This document shows, one piece after another, positions 42,607 to 51,753 of a stretch of 64,000 bases of DNA; position 1 is the first letter of the stretch; the number at the start of each line of letters is the position of its first letter. The stretch is from Streptomyces formicae (GTDB taxonomy: Bacteria; Actinomycetota; Actinomycetes; Streptomycetales; Streptomycetaceae), in NCBI RefSeq assembly GCF_022647665.1, contig NZ_CP071872.1, positions 310,001 through 374,000 of the forward strand, read 5' to 3'. The translations under genes and the position numbers were made by a program. The notes below the pieces were generated by a model, which had not been told where the DNA came from, searched no databases, and saw nothing but the letters and a program-made list of their open reading frames with translations.

Positions 42607-42713
42607 CGCGCGGGCCGCGGGCCGGAGCCGCGGCGCGCCGGCCGGGCACCGCCGTCACGGCGAGCGTGGCGAGCGTCGCGCGTGCGGCGAGTGCGGCGAG
42701 CGCGGCCGACGCG

Positions 42714-43480
42714 TCAGCGCGGCTCCGGTGGCCGCTGCCTCGGCATGTTCGGCCGGGCCGGCGGTGTGAGCGGGAAGCGGCCGGAGAGGTGGCCGCTCTC
42801 CGGGCGGGGCGCGGTGCCCGCGTGCGAGTGCAGCACCAGCGGGGCCGGGCCGGAGCGGAACTCGACCATCCAGTCCGACGTCTCCGCCCGTACGAGCTCG
42901 GTGATGTCCTCCGAGAAGCGGCGCAGCACGCCGAGGCACCGCTCCGCCGCCTCGCTCGCCGTGCCCTCGGTCGGTCCGAGCACCTCGCGCACGCTCTCCG
43001 ACGCCCAGTCGAACTGGAGCGCCTGGAGGCGGCGCTGCACCGCCTGGGCCGCGGCGACCCCCCTCATCCAGCCGGACGTCAGGCCGAAGTACCGGTCGCA
43101 GGCCAGGCACGCCCCGGCCAGCAGCAGCGAGAGGTAGCCCCAGCCCGCGGCGCCCGAGAGCACGTCGGTGAGGTCGAGAAGCGGCAGTGCGGCGCCCGCG
43201 ATCACGCCCAGGGCCGTACCGATGCGCAGCACCCGGGCCCAGCGGCGCTTGCGGGCCCGGTCGGAGAGGTACCACTCCGCGGTGCGCAGCGCGTTGGACT
43301 CGACCCAGCGGTACAGCTCGTCGAGGCGTTCCGCCGGCTCGCCCCAGTCCCCGAGCGGGAACGGCCGTCCCGTCAGGTCGCCGTGCGCGTCCCGGCTCTC
43401 CCGGGCCGGGGCGCCCTCGCTGCGAGAGACCCCGTTCTCCTCCCGGGCCGACCCCCAGGCTGCATCTCCGGCTGACTCAC
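42714..43480 (-). pseudogene. SLATT-domain membrane protein, N-terminal frameshift
   Basis: A frame from 43232 gives two membrane helices (IGTALGVIAGAALPLLDLTD, GWGYLSLLLAGACLACDRYF) and a SLATT C-terminal region (FDWASESVREVLGPTEGTAS). The same frame extends upstream without a start as RPFPLGDWGEPAERLDELYR and WVESNALRTAEWYL, clearly part of the protein. The natural start GTG 43480 (VSQPEMQPGG) is in another frame. One extra base in the C5 run at 43452-43456 would join them, giving about 255 residues. This is either a one-base deletion or a sequencing error. SLATT proteins are predicted membrane effectors or nucleotide-linked sensors. Confidence 0.72.
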
Positions 43481-43496
43481 CGGGGCACTCCTCTGC

Positions 43497-43543
43497 GCTC
43501 TGCGTGACTGCACTGCGTGGCTACGCATTGCTCTGCGTGACTG
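43497..43543. repeat. 14-bp direct repeats GCTCTGCGTGACTG upstream of SLATT gene
   Basis: Perfect copies at 43497-43510 and 43530-43543. Shorter CTGCGTG copies lie near 43514 and 43567. The spacing of the two full copies is 33 bp, three helical turns, which suits cooperative operator binding between the divergent SLATT and ebfC genes. Confidence 0.7.
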
Positions 43544-43801
43544 TTGCGTCCGTACCGTGCTAACCCTGCGTGACGTGCGATGCGCGCGTGGGTTCTGATG
43601 CGCAGGGTCTTCCTACCGCCGAATGGTGGGCCGCGGGGGCGAAATCCCGGTATTTCCGCCCGCACGAGGGTCTTGGTCGGGTAGGGGGAGGGCGGACGCT
43701 CTCACTCGAAAGAGTGGGTGACGAGCGGGCGGGGCGAGGCGCTCCGGGACCACGTAGGCTCGGTTTACCGAACATTCGTCGTCGAAATGCCAGGAGTGAC
43801 C

Positions 43802-44146
43802 GTGATTCCCGGTGGTGGCCAGCCCAATATGCAGCAGCTGCTCCAGCAGGCCCAGAAGATGCAGCAGGATCTCGCCCGGGCACAGGAGGAACTTGCGGCG
43901 ACCGAGGTCGACGGCCAGGCGGGCGGCGGTCTCGTCAAGGCGACCGTGACCGGCTCCGGGGAGCTGCGGGCGCTCGTCATCGACCCCGAGGCGGTGGACC
44001 CCGAGGACACCGAGACCCTCGCCGACCTCGTGGTCGCCGCCGTCCATGCCGCGAACGAGAACGCGCAGCTGCTCCAGCAGCAGAAGCTGGGGCCGCTCGC
44101 ACAGGGTCTGGGCGGCGGCAGCGGGATCCCGGGCCTGCCGTTCTGA
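43802..44146 (+). CDS. ebfC: YbaB/EbfC family nucleoid-associated protein
   Basis: A 114-residue protein: helical tweezers domain ([60 protein letters not shown]) with a Gly-rich tail. EbfC homologues bind DNA as dimers, and the gene next to recR and dnaX is a conserved arrangement. GTG 43802 with AGGAG 6 bp ahead is chosen; the upstream in-frame start at 43718 reaches into the promoter region. recR follows at 170 bp with paired repeats between them. Confidence 0.9.
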   Translation: MIPGGGQPNMQQLLQQAQKMQQDLARAQEELAATEVDGQAGGGLVKATVTGSGELRALVIDPEAVDPEDTETLADLVVAAVHAANENAQLLQQQKLGPLAQGLGGGSGIPGLPF

Positions 44147-44156
44147 TCCGTCCGTT

Positions 44157-44203
44157 CCGGAGCCGTTCGGATCCGACGTTCGATCCGGAGCCGTTCGGAT
44201 CCG
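44157..44203. repeat. 19-bp direct repeat downstream of ebfC
   Basis: CCGGAGCCGTTCGGATCCG occurs at 44157-44175 and again at 44185-44203. Related GATCCGG-rich repeats occur at 46520-46593. Function unknown. Confidence 0.85.
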
Positions 44204-44316
44204 GACGTACACGCGCCCGGTAAGGCGTACGCGCTTCTATGGCGTACGCCCAGCAACTACCGTAGCCATCGAGCCGTAACCATCGAAGCAGTCCCAGAGA
44301 CCGGAGAGGCGTTCCG

Positions 44317-44916
44317 TTGTACGAAGGCGTGGTTCAGGACCTCATCGACGAACTGGGCAGGCTGCCCGGCGTCGGTCCCAAGAGCGCGCAGCGGATCGCC
44401 TTCCACATCCTCCAGGCCGAGCCCACCGACGTCCGCCGCCTCGCCCACGCCCTCCTTGAGGTGAAGGACAAGGTCCGCTTCTGCGCCGTGTGCGGCAACG
44501 TCGCGCAGCAGGAGCAGTGCAACATCTGCCGGGACGCACGCCGCGACCTGGCGGTCATCTGCGTGGTCGAGGAACCCAAGGATGTGGTGGCGATCGAGCG
44601 GACCCGAGAGTTCCGTGGTCGCTACCACGTCCTGGGCGGCGCGATCAGCCCGATCGAGGGCGTCGGCCCCGACGACCTGCGGATCCGCGAACTCCTCGCG
44701 CGGCTCGCGGACGGCGCGGTCACCGAGCTGATCCTGGCGACCGACCCCAACCTCGAGGGCGAGGCCACCGCCACCTACCTGGCGCGCATGATCAAGCCCA
44801 TGGGGCTGAAGGTGACGCGTCTCGCCAGCGGACTTCCCGTTGGCGGCGATCTCGAATACGCCGACGAGGTCACGCTCGGGCGTGCCTTCGAGGGGAGACG
44901 ACTTCTCGATGTCTGA
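44317..44916 (+). CDS. recR: Recombination protein RecR
   Basis: A 199-residue recombination mediator: HhH region ([20 protein letters not shown], about 9-28), zinc finger with four Cys ([16 protein letters not shown], about 55-70) and a Toprim domain ([39 protein letters not shown]). RecR acts with RecO and RecF in loading RecA at gaps. The start is TTG 44317 (MYEGVVQDL), matching family length. It overlaps the next gene by 8 bp. Identification is secure. Confidence 0.97.
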   Translation: MYEGVVQDLIDELGRLPGVGPKSAQRIAFHILQAEPTDVRRLAHALLEVKDKVRFCAVCGNVAQQEQCNICRDARRDLAVICVVEEPKDVVAIERTREFRGRYHVLGGAISPIEGVGPDDLRIRELLARLADGAVTELILATDPNLEGEATATYLARMIKPMGLKVTRLASGLPVGGDLEYADEVTLGRAFEGRRLLDV

Positions 44917-45577
44917 CGCAACGCTGCACTCCGCCACGCAGGATCCGGACGACTTCGCGGTCCAGATCGCCGACTCGATCGAGAGCTTCATCGTCGCCAC
45001 CACGGAAGTGGCGAAGGGCGACGAGCCCGACAGCGCGGTGCCCTTCCTGCTGCTGGAGGTCTCGCAGCTGCTGCTCGCGGGTGGCCGGCTCGGCGCGCAC
45101 GAGGACATCGTCCCGGAGGAGCGGTACGAGACGGACACCGGCCCCGACCAGGACGTGGACGAGCTGCGCGAGCGGTTCGCGGTCCTGCTCGACCCGGTCG
45201 ACGTCTTCTCCGAGGTCTTCGACCCGTACGAGCCGCGCAAGGCGCCGGTCCCGTGCCGGATCTCCGACAACCTCGCGGACGTCGTCACGGACCTCCGCCA
45301 CGGCCTCGCCCACTACCGTGCGGGCCGCACCACCGAGGCGCTGTGGTGGTGGCAGTTCTCGTACTTCTCCAACTGGGGACCGACGGCGTCGGCCACCCTG
45401 CGGGCGCTCCAGTCGCTCGTCTCGCACGTCCGCCTCGACCAGCCCCTCGCGGAGCTGGACGGCCTGGACACGGACGAGGACCTGCCCGACGACGACCTGG
45501 CGGAGGAGGCCGGGCGCGTGATGGTGGAGGAGATCGCGGGGCCGCTGGGGCTGCGGAAGGTCCGTACCGCCGGCTAG
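44909..45577 (+). CDS. DUF5063 domain protein
   Basis: A 222-residue acidic cytoplasmic protein: helical N-terminal part ([40 protein letters not shown]), an acidic linker ([20 protein letters not shown]) and [20 protein letters not shown] with [20 protein letters not shown] in the middle. The family is conserved next to recR in actinobacteria and has no known function. ATG 44909 lies inside the recR end (8-bp overlap), so it is co-translated. The pairing suggests a link to RecR-dependent repair. Confidence 0.88.
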   Translation: MSDATLHSATQDPDDFAVQIADSIESFIVATTEVAKGDEPDSAVPFLLLEVSQLLLAGGRLGAHEDIVPEERYETDTGPDQDVDELRERFAVLLDPVDVFSEVFDPYEPRKAPVPCRISDNLADVVTDLRHGLAHYRAGRTTEALWWWQFSYFSNWGPTASATLRALQSLVSHVRLDQPLAELDGLDTDEDLPDDDLAEEAGRVMVEEIAGPLGLRKVRTAG

Positions 45578-45727
45578 GGCCTGTCGTTCCGGATCAGGCC
45601 CTGGAGGGCTGCCCCCGGGCTGTAGCAGAAGCGATACGTTCCGGCTGGTCCCACGGGGTGTCCGGCACCGCTACGTTGGCGGTCTTTCGACGTTCGACGT
45701 ACGGGCGCTGGACGCTGGGGTTGGGGA

Positions 45728-46483
45728 ATGGTGGACCACATGGGACGACGACGTACTGCGCACAGAGCCGCCGCCGCGGTGGTCGTGGCGGCGGCTCTGC
45801 TGTCGGGCTGCGGCCCCGAGCCGTCCCCGGCGGGCGGTGCCGGGGAGGTCTCCGACGTGCCGTCCGTGTCCACGACGCTGCCGCTGACCCCGGCGGCATC
45901 GCCCCCGCCCTCGGCTCCGGTCTCGGCGACGCCGCAGACCGGGCCTTCCGGGTACGAGGGCTCCGCGTCGCCGTCCGCGCGGCCCGTGACGCCCACGGCG
46001 AAGCCGAAGGCGCCCTCCCGGCCGACCAAGCTCACCATGTTCGCCTCCGCCCCGGGCGGCAGGATCGACCTGGTGCGGGGCGGCGCTGCCAAGGAGTTCA
46101 CTGTCTCCGTCCACAACGGCAACACGCGTGCGTACGCCGAGGTCGCCGTCGCCTTCCAGATGGAGATCATGGAGACCGTCAACGGCAACTCCGCCGCCCA
46201 GAACGGCTTCGTCGTCGAGCGCCGCGATCCGGCGACCGGCCGCTGGACCGACGTCGAACTGCGCGTCGCCAACGACGTCCAGCCGCTCTGGCTCACCGCG
46301 ACCGGGAGCCCGCTCGCCCTCGAAGCCTCCCGCGTCGAGCGCTACCGGATCCTTGCGGTCCCGGTCGGGCCCGCCGGCTCCATGCCGCTGCTGATCAGAC
46401 TGGTGGACGCCGCCGCACCCGACGACGCATGGGACACCGCCTTTCTCGGCAACGCCTCGCTCATGGTGAGCGCGAAGGGCTGA
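45728..46483 (+). CDS. Putative lipoprotein with Pro/Ser linker
   Basis: A 251-residue protein: signal with lipobox (HRAAAAVVVAAALLSGC), a Pro/Ser/Thr-rich linker (about 30-100) and a C-terminal beta-sandwich-like domain (about 105-251: EFTVSVHNGNTRAYAEVAVA, VERRDPATGRWTDVELRVAN, YRILAVPVGPAGSMPLLIRL). It is probably an exposed cell-surface binding domain held off the membrane. ATG 45728 and ATG 45740 (GGTGG ahead) are both possible. It stands between DUF5063 and ask; no functional assignment. Confidence 0.8.
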   Translation: MVDHMGRRRTAHRAAAAVVVAAALLSGCGPEPSPAGGAGEVSDVPSVSTTLPLTPAASPPPSAPVSATPQTGPSGYEGSASPSARPVTPTAKPKAPSRPTKLTMFASAPGGRIDLVRGGAAKEFTVSVHNGNTRAYAEVAVAFQMEIMETVNGNSAAQNGFVVERRDPATGRWTDVELRVANDVQPLWLTATGSPLALEASRVERYRILAVPVGPAGSMPLLIRLVDAAAPDDAWDTAFLGNASLMVSAKG

Positions 46484-46519
46484 TCCCGCGCGAGGAGCCG
46501 ATCCCGGAGCCGAACGGGG

Positions 46520-46593
46520 TCGATCCGGGCTGATCCGGGCTGATCCGGATCGATCCGGGAGTCGATCCGGGAGTCGGACCGGGAGCCGATCCG
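46520..46593. repeat. Degenerate GATCCGGG repeats upstream of ask
   Basis: About six imperfect copies of cgatccgggctgatccgggc-type units. The remaining intergenic region up to 46827 (344 bp in all) shows no gene and no recognisable riboswitch. The ask promoter probably lies near 46740-46790. Confidence 0.75.
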
Positions 46594-46827
46594 CTGCCGG
46601 TCCGGTGTGAAGCGGCCCACACTCCGCGTATCTCGGCCGTGGCGCGGGCAGGCGGGAGCCCGAGCGGTCAGGAGCGCTCCGCCCCGGCGGTAGCCGCCAC
46701 TCCGCCGGGTGATCACGTCGTGAGCGGGACATCTCACGATGCGATACATACCGGGTGTTCCTGGCTCGCTCGTTAAACTGAGCCGACCGCAGTAACGACT
46801 GCGGCAGAGACCGAGCGAGGAGCGCAC

Positions 46828-48108
46828 GTGGGCCTTGTCGTGCAGAAGTACGGAGGTTCCTCCGTTGCCGATGCCGAAGGCATCAAGCGCGTCGCCAAGC
46901 GGATCGTCGATGCCAAGAAGAACGGCCACCAGGTGGTCGTCGTGGTCTCGGCGATGGGCGACACGACGGACGAGCTGATCGATCTCGCCGAGCAGGTATC
47001 CCCCATCCCTGCCGGACGTGAGTTCGACATGCTGCTGACCGCCGGAGAGCGGATCTCCATGGCCCTGCTGGCGATGGCGATCAAAAACCTGGGCCACGAG
47101 GCCCAGTCGTTCACGGGCAGCCAGGCAGGTGTCATCACCGACTCGGTCCACAACAAAGCGCGCATCATCGATGTCACGCCGGGCCGTATCCGTACGGCGC
47201 TCGACGAGGGCAACATCGCCATCGTCGCCGGCTTCCAGGGCGTGTCCCAGGACAAGAAGGACATCACCACCCTCGGACGCGGCGGCTCCGACACGACCGC
47301 CGTCGCGCTGGCCGCCGCGCTGGACGCCGAGGTCTGTGAGATCTACACCGATGTGGACGGCGTCTTCACCGCCGACCCGCGGGTCGTGAAGAAGGCCCGC
47401 AAGATCGACTGGATCTCCTTCGAGGACATGCTGGAGCTCGCCAGCTCCGGCTCCAAGGTGCTGCTGCACCGCTGCGTCGAGTACGCACGCCGATACAACA
47501 TCCCGATCCACGTCCGCTCGTCCTTCTCGGGACTGCAGGGCACCTGGGTCAGCAACGAGCCACACTCCGAGCAAGGAGCGCGCAAGGTGGAGCAGGCCAT
47601 CATCTCCGGTGTCGCCCACGACACCTCCGAGGCGAAGATCACCGTCGTCGGCGTCCCGGACAAGCCGGGCGAGGCCGCCGCCATCTTCCGCACCATCGCG
47701 GACAACGAGATCAACATCGACATGGTGGTGCAGAACGTCTCCGCCGCGTCGACCGGTCTCACCGACATCTCCTTCACCCTCCCGAAGACGGAGGGCCGCA
47801 AGGCGATCGACGCGCTGGAGAAGACCAAGGACGCCATCGGCTTCGAGTCGCTGCGCTACGACGACCAGATCGCCAAGATCTCGCTCGTCGGCGCGGGCAT
47901 GAAGACCAACCCGGGCGTCACCGCGTCGTTCTTCGAGGCGCTGTCCGACGCGGGCGTGAACATCGAGCTGATCTCGACCTCCGAGATCCGCATCTCGGTC
48001 GTCACGCGCGCGGACGACGTCAAGGAGGCCGTGCAGGCCGTCCACACCGCCTTCGGTCTGGACAGCGACTCCGACGAGGCCGTCGTCTACGGAGGCACCG
48101 GACGGTGA
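46828..48108 (+). CDS. ask: Aspartate kinase
   Basis: A 426-residue enzyme phosphorylating aspartate, the entry step to Lys, Met, Thr and diaminopimelate. Motifs are [20 protein letters not shown] (ATP site), [35 protein letters not shown] and [15 protein letters not shown]. Two ACT domains (about 265-410) bind regulatory Lys and Thr. The start is GTG 46828. An internal start at 47587 probably yields the beta subunit, as in other actinobacteria. The asd homologue follows with a 4-bp overlap. Confidence 0.97.
   Translation: MGLVVQKYGGSSVADAEGIKRVAKRIVDAKKNGHQVVVVVSAMGDTTDELIDLAEQVSPIPAGREFDMLLTAGERISMALLAMAIKNLGHEAQSFTGSQAGVITDSVHNKARIIDVTPGRIRTALDEGNIAIVAGFQGVSQDKKDITTLGRGGSDTTAVALAAALDAEVCEIYTDVDGVFTADPRVVKKARKIDWISFEDMLELASSGSKVLLHRCVEYARRYNIPIHVRSSFSGLQGTWVSNEPHSEQGARKVEQAIISGVAHDTSEAKITVVGVPDKPGEAAAIFRTIADNEINIDMVVQNVSAASTGLTDISFTLPKTEGRKAIDALEKTKDAIGFESLRYDDQIAKISLVGAGMKTNPGVTASFFEALSDAGVNIELISTSEIRISVVTRADDVKEAVQAVHTAFGLDSDSDEAVVYGGTGR
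47572..47589 (+). promoter_or_regulatory. Internal ribosome site and GTG for aspartate kinase beta subunit
   Basis: AAGGAG is followed 6 bp later by in-frame GTG 47587, which would give a 173-residue C-terminal protein holding both ACT domains. Actinobacterial aspartate kinases are alpha2-beta2 complexes made this way. Confidence 0.6.
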
Positions 48109-49217
48109 CCGCGGGCCCCGTCGCCGGACGACCGCCCAAGCCCGCGCTCGCGGTCGTCGGCGCGACCGGGGCCGTCGGCGCGGTGATGCTCCAGATCCTG
48201 TCCCAGCACGCGGACGTCTGGGGCGAGATACGCCTGATCGCCTCGGCGCGCACGGCCGGCCGCAAGCTGGCCGTGCGCGGTGAGGAGACCGAGGTCGTCG
48301 CGCTTTCCGAGGAGACGCTGACCGGCATCGACGTCGCGCTGTTCCTCGTGCCTGCCCAGGTGGCCGCCCAGTGGGCGCCGATCGCCGCCGCCAAGGGCGC
48401 CGTCGTCGTGGACAATTCAGCCGCTTTCCGGCTGGACCCGGATGTTCCGCTCGTCGTGCCCGAGATCAACCCCCATGCCGTACGGGTCCGTCCGCGCGGC
48501 ATCGTCGCGAGCCCCGGTGACACCACCCTGGCCATGATCGTCGCGGTGGGCGCGCTGCACGCCGAGTTCGGCGTGGACGAGCTCGTCGTCTCCGCGTACC
48601 AGGCGGTCAGCGGCGCAGGGCTCGGCGGTGTCGAGGCGCTGCGCACCCAGCTCGCGCTGGTCGCGGGCACGGAACTGGGCACGCACCCCGGTGACGTACG
48701 CCGTGCCGTCGGCGACGGCACCGGGCCCTTCCCCGCCCCCATGGCGCTCAACGTGGTGCCGTGGTCCGGGGTGCTCGCGGAGGACGGCTGGTCCTCCGAG
48801 GAGCTCGCGATCCGGGCCGAGACGCGCAAGATCCTGGATCTGCCCGAACTCAGGGTCTCCGCGACGTGCGTGCGCGTGCCGGTCGTCACCGCCCACTCGG
48901 TCTCCGTGCACGCCCGCTTCGAGCGCGAGGTGAGCGTCGAGCGGGCGCACGAGATCCTCGCCACCTCGCCCGGTGTGGTGCTCTGCGACGACCCTGACGC
49001 GGGCGAATTCCCCACGCCCGCGGATGTGGTCGGGACCGATCCGACCTGGGTGGGCCGGGTCCGGCGGGCCATGGACGACCCGCGCGCGCTCGAACTCTTC
49101 GTGTGCGGCGACAACTTGCGCAAGGGCGCCGCGCTGAACACCGCCCAGATCGCCGAGGCGATCGCCGGAAGCCTGCCCGAGAGCGGCGCCGCCCTGGTCC
49201 CCGCAGCGGAATTCTGA
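48105..49217 (+). CDS. asd: Aspartate-semialdehyde dehydrogenase homologue lacking catalytic Cys
   Basis: A 370-residue protein with the ASADH fold: [17 protein letters not shown] (NADP site), [40 protein letters not shown] and [19 protein letters not shown] (His). The catalytic motif, normally NPNCTT, reads ASPGDTT here, so the nucleophilic cysteine is Asp. GTG 48105 overlaps the ask stop (GTGA), as in true ask-asd operons. Either a second asd supplies the activity, or this copy is regulatory or mechanistically different. The bases around 48520 (cccggtgacaccacc) are unambiguous. Confidence 0.9.
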   Translation: MTAGPVAGRPPKPALAVVGATGAVGAVMLQILSQHADVWGEIRLIASARTAGRKLAVRGEETEVVALSEETLTGIDVALFLVPAQVAAQWAPIAAAKGAVVVDNSAAFRLDPDVPLVVPEINPHAVRVRPRGIVASPGDTTLAMIVAVGALHAEFGVDELVVSAYQAVSGAGLGGVEALRTQLALVAGTELGTHPGDVRRAVGDGTGPFPAPMALNVVPWSGVLAEDGWSSEELAIRAETRKILDLPELRVSATCVRVPVVTAHSVSVHARFEREVSVERAHEILATSPGVVLCDDPDAGEFPTPADVVGTDPTWVGRVRRAMDDPRALELFVCGDNLRKGAALNTAQIAEAIAGSLPESGAALVPAAEF

Positions 49218-49495
49218 GTACCGCTCATCGCAGATGTTTGTAGGATCTGTGAACACCCTGTGAGCAAGTCCCTTGCATGTACCACTTGAACTGGGGTGAT
49301 GGCATGTTCGACGATGCTTTCCCGTCGATCTGCAACCAGTGGGCAGGTGGGAAGCGTCTTTGCGGTCGCCCCTTCACGGTACCGCGAAAAATGGGGCATT
49401 GGGGAAGAGCGATTACGCATGAGGGCATACGGTGCACCGTCAAAAGCGGTGGCGTGCGCGTACAACCCTGACGGGGGGAAGCGTGTCCAACAGGC

Positions 49496-50218
49496 GTGGC
49501 AGAGGTACTCGACATCACAGCGGTGGTCCCGGTGCGCGGCGGAGCGGCCGTGCTGCCGCCCCGCGCCGTCGGCGTGGCCGGCGGGGTCCCGGTGCGCGGA
49601 GCCGCAGTGCGTCCGCTCCGGCGTCCCCGGACGGCCGGCGGCATGCCGGTGATCGCCCCCATGCCCTCCGCGCGTCCCACCCCCATCCCGTCGCAGCGCG
49701 AGGGCGCTGACGACTCGGTGGCCGCAGGTACGACCGTCGATCACCTCACCGAGACCTACCGCGCCCACTACCGGTCGCTGCTCGGTCTCGCTGCGCTCCT
49801 GCTCGACGACACCGCATCCTGCGAGGACGTCGTCCAGGAGGCGTTCATCCGCGTCCACTCGGCGCGCAGGCGGGTCCGGGACCCCGAGAAGACCCTCGCC
49901 TACCTCCGGCAGACCGTCGTCAATCTGTCGCGCTCCGCACTGCGCCGGCGGATCCTCGGGCTGAAGCTGCTCTCCAAGCCGATGCCGGACATGGCGAGCG
50001 CCGAGGAGGGCGCGTACGACCAGCTGGAGCGGGACGCGCTGATCAAGGCGATGCGCGGGCTCCAGCGGCGCCAGCGCGAGGTGCTCGTGCTGCGGTACTT
50101 CGCGGACATGACGGAGGCTCAGGTCGCCGAGACCCTGGGCATCTCGCTGGGCTCGGTGAAGGCGTACGGCTCGCGGGGCATCGCGGCGCTGCGCGTCGCC
50201 ATGGGGGCCTCGGCATGA
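49496..50218 (+). CDS. ECF/SigE-type RNA polymerase sigma factor
   Basis: A 240-residue sigma-70 family protein. After a Pro/Ala/Arg-rich tail of about 75 residues, region 2 is TYRAHYRSLLGLAALLLDDT with SCEDVVQEAFIRVHSARRR, and region 4 is LQRRQREVLVLRYFADMTEA with LGISLGSVKAYGSRGIAALR (recognition helix). GTG 49496 is a weak start; a better ribosome site (GGGGGGAAGC) precedes GTG 49483 in another frame, so the true start may be later in the tail. It overlaps the next gene by 4 bp (ATGA). The product of that gene is probably its regulator. Confidence 0.88.
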   Translation: MAEVLDITAVVPVRGGAAVLPPRAVGVAGGVPVRGAAVRPLRRPRTAGGMPVIAPMPSARPTPIPSQREGADDSVAAGTTVDHLTETYRAHYRSLLGLAALLLDDTASCEDVVQEAFIRVHSARRRVRDPEKTLAYLRQTVVNLSRSALRRRILGLKLLSKPMPDMASAEEGAYDQLERDALIKAMRGLQRRQREVLVLRYFADMTEAQVAETLGISLGSVKAYGSRGIAALRVAMGASA

Positions 50219-51606
50219 ACAGGCACGAGCACGGCCGCGAAGACGGTCACGGGCACGATTTCGGGCCAGAGGGCGGGTCCGGGCATGATCGTGGCCGGGA
50301 AACTGAGCTGTACGGGCCGGACGGGCCGTTGAACGACCGGACTGGGAACGGAATTGTGAACCACGGGCCGCTGGACGACATGCACGGCAAGCGGGAGAAC
50401 GGGCGAGATGCCGACCCGCTGGGCGGCGATGCACCGGGCCGCGCAGCGGGCGACGCGCTCGGCCGCGGTGACGGCCTGGACGGTCTCCGGGCCGCGCTCG
50501 GAGGTGCCGCCTTCGGAGGCAGCGCTCCAGGTACGTCGGGCGGCGGAGCTCCGGGCGGCGCTCGGGGTGGCGGCGCTCAGGGCGGAGCCTCGGGAGGCGA
50601 GGAACTGGACGCGCTGGGCGGCGACGAGCTGGCCCTTCGCCGGATGCTCCACAACGCCGTAGAGGACCTCGCACCTTCCGAAGGTGCCCTCGACCACCTC
50701 CGCAAGGCCGTGCCCGCGCGGCGCGCCCGCAAGCGGCAGGCGCTCGTCGGCGTGGCGGCCTCGGTGATCCTGCTCGGCACCGCCGTTCCGGCGTTCGTCC
50801 ACGTCGCCAACACCGGTGGCCTCTCGGGCGACCTGACCGGCATCAACGCCGGTCACGGCGAGGAGGCCCAGGGCGGTACCGGCACCGAGACGGGCGGCGA
50901 GGACGGCGAGCAGGGCACCGGCGGCTTCAGCGGCGAGACTCCGGGCTCCACGGGCAGGGCCGACGCGTCCGAGACGCCGGTGCTGCCGGGCAGCGGTACG
51001 GCACCCCCATCACCCGGCGCCACCGCCGTCCCGGCGGACAGCATCCCCGCCACCACGCCCACCTGCGCATCGAGCCAGCTCGGTGTGGACCGGACGGAGC
51101 TCGGCGCCCCGGACAGCGAAGGCAAGGTGTACGGCACGTTCCGCATCGCCAACGTCTCCGGCACCGAGTGCGCGGTCACCGGCGGCGGCACGGTCGCCGT
51201 CCAGGCGATCGGCGCGGCCGACGCGGCGAAGATCAGCGTGGTCGAGCACACGGCGGGTGACGCCGCGAGCGGCCTGCCCGATCCGGCCTCCCAGGCCGGC
51301 GCGCTCCTCCTCAAGCCCGCGACGGCGTACGAGGTGAAGTTCGCCTTCGTGCCGTCCGAGACGTGTCCCACGACCGGCGAACCCTCGCCCGACCCCTCGC
51401 CCACGGACGGCGCTTCGGGCATGAGCGACGGCGCGGGGACGGGCGCCACCGAGACCCAGCTCGGCACCGAGGACGGCGGCGGCACCGCGGACGGCAGCAT
51501 CTCGGTCGCGCACACCCCGGAGGCCGGCGCCCCGGTCGCCGAGACGACCATCCCGAACGCGTGCGCCGGCACGATCTACCGCACAGGCGTCCTGAGCGCC
51601 CCCTGA
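50215..51606 (+). CDS. Single-span membrane protein coupled to ECF sigma factor
   Basis: A 463-residue protein: hydrophilic Gly/Asp/His-rich N-terminus (about 1-130), a short helical cytosolic part (LALRRMLHNAVEDLAPSEGA, LDHLRKAVPARRARKRQA), one membrane helix (VGVAASVILLGTAVPAFVHV, about 175-195) and a large extracytoplasmic domain with a low-complexity linker and a C-terminal beta domain (YGTFRIANVSGTECAVTGGG). ATG 50215 overlaps the sigma gene. Topology and coupling suggest an anti-sigma-like or sensor role, although no zinc anti-sigma motif (HxxxCxxC) is present. Confidence 0.85.
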   Translation: MNRHEHGREDGHGHDFGPEGGSGHDRGRETELYGPDGPLNDRTGNGIVNHGPLDDMHGKRENGRDADPLGGDAPGRAAGDALGRGDGLDGLRAALGGAAFGGSAPGTSGGGAPGGARGGGAQGGASGGEELDALGGDELALRRMLHNAVEDLAPSEGALDHLRKAVPARRARKRQALVGVAASVILLGTAVPAFVHVANTGGLSGDLTGINAGHGEEAQGGTGTETGGEDGEQGTGGFSGETPGSTGRADASETPVLPGSGTAPPSPGATAVPADSIPATTPTCASSQLGVDRTELGAPDSEGKVYGTFRIANVSGTECAVTGGGTVAVQAIGAADAAKISVVEHTAGDAASGLPDPASQAGALLLKPATAYEVKFAFVPSETCPTTGEPSPDPSPTDGASGMSDGAGTGATETQLGTEDGGGTADGSISVAHTPEAGAPVAETTIPNACAGTIYRTGVLSAP

Positions 51607-51645
51607 CACGACCGCCCGGGGTGGGTGAGGGTAGGTGAGGGGTAC

Positions 51646-51682
51646 GCCGGGGCGGGCCGCGGACGACGCGGCCCGCCCCGGC
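51646..51682. terminator. Bidirectional hairpin terminator
   Basis: GCCGGGGCGGGCCGCG and its perfect 16-bp complement flank the loop GACGA, followed by GCGCTTTT, between the convergent membrane-protein and SURF1 genes. Confidence 0.88.
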
Positions 51683-51753
51683 GCTTTTCGCGAGGGCTGC
51701 CTTTTCGCGTGCGCCGCTCTTCGCCGCAGCCGTGTTCTCGCCGGGGCCCTGCT

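Noticed and set aside
46484..46827. Possible lysine riboswitch upstream of ask
   Set aside because: No conserved lysine-aptamer core could be seen; the region is made of GATCCGG repeats and such riboswitches are not expected upstream of actinobacterial ask.
49277..49471. 64-codon forward frame upstream of the sigma factor
   Set aside because: No ribosome site or homology; it lies in the likely promoter region.
48020..50674. 884-codon reverse frame
   Set aside because: Antisense to asd and the sigma gene; composition is not protein-like.
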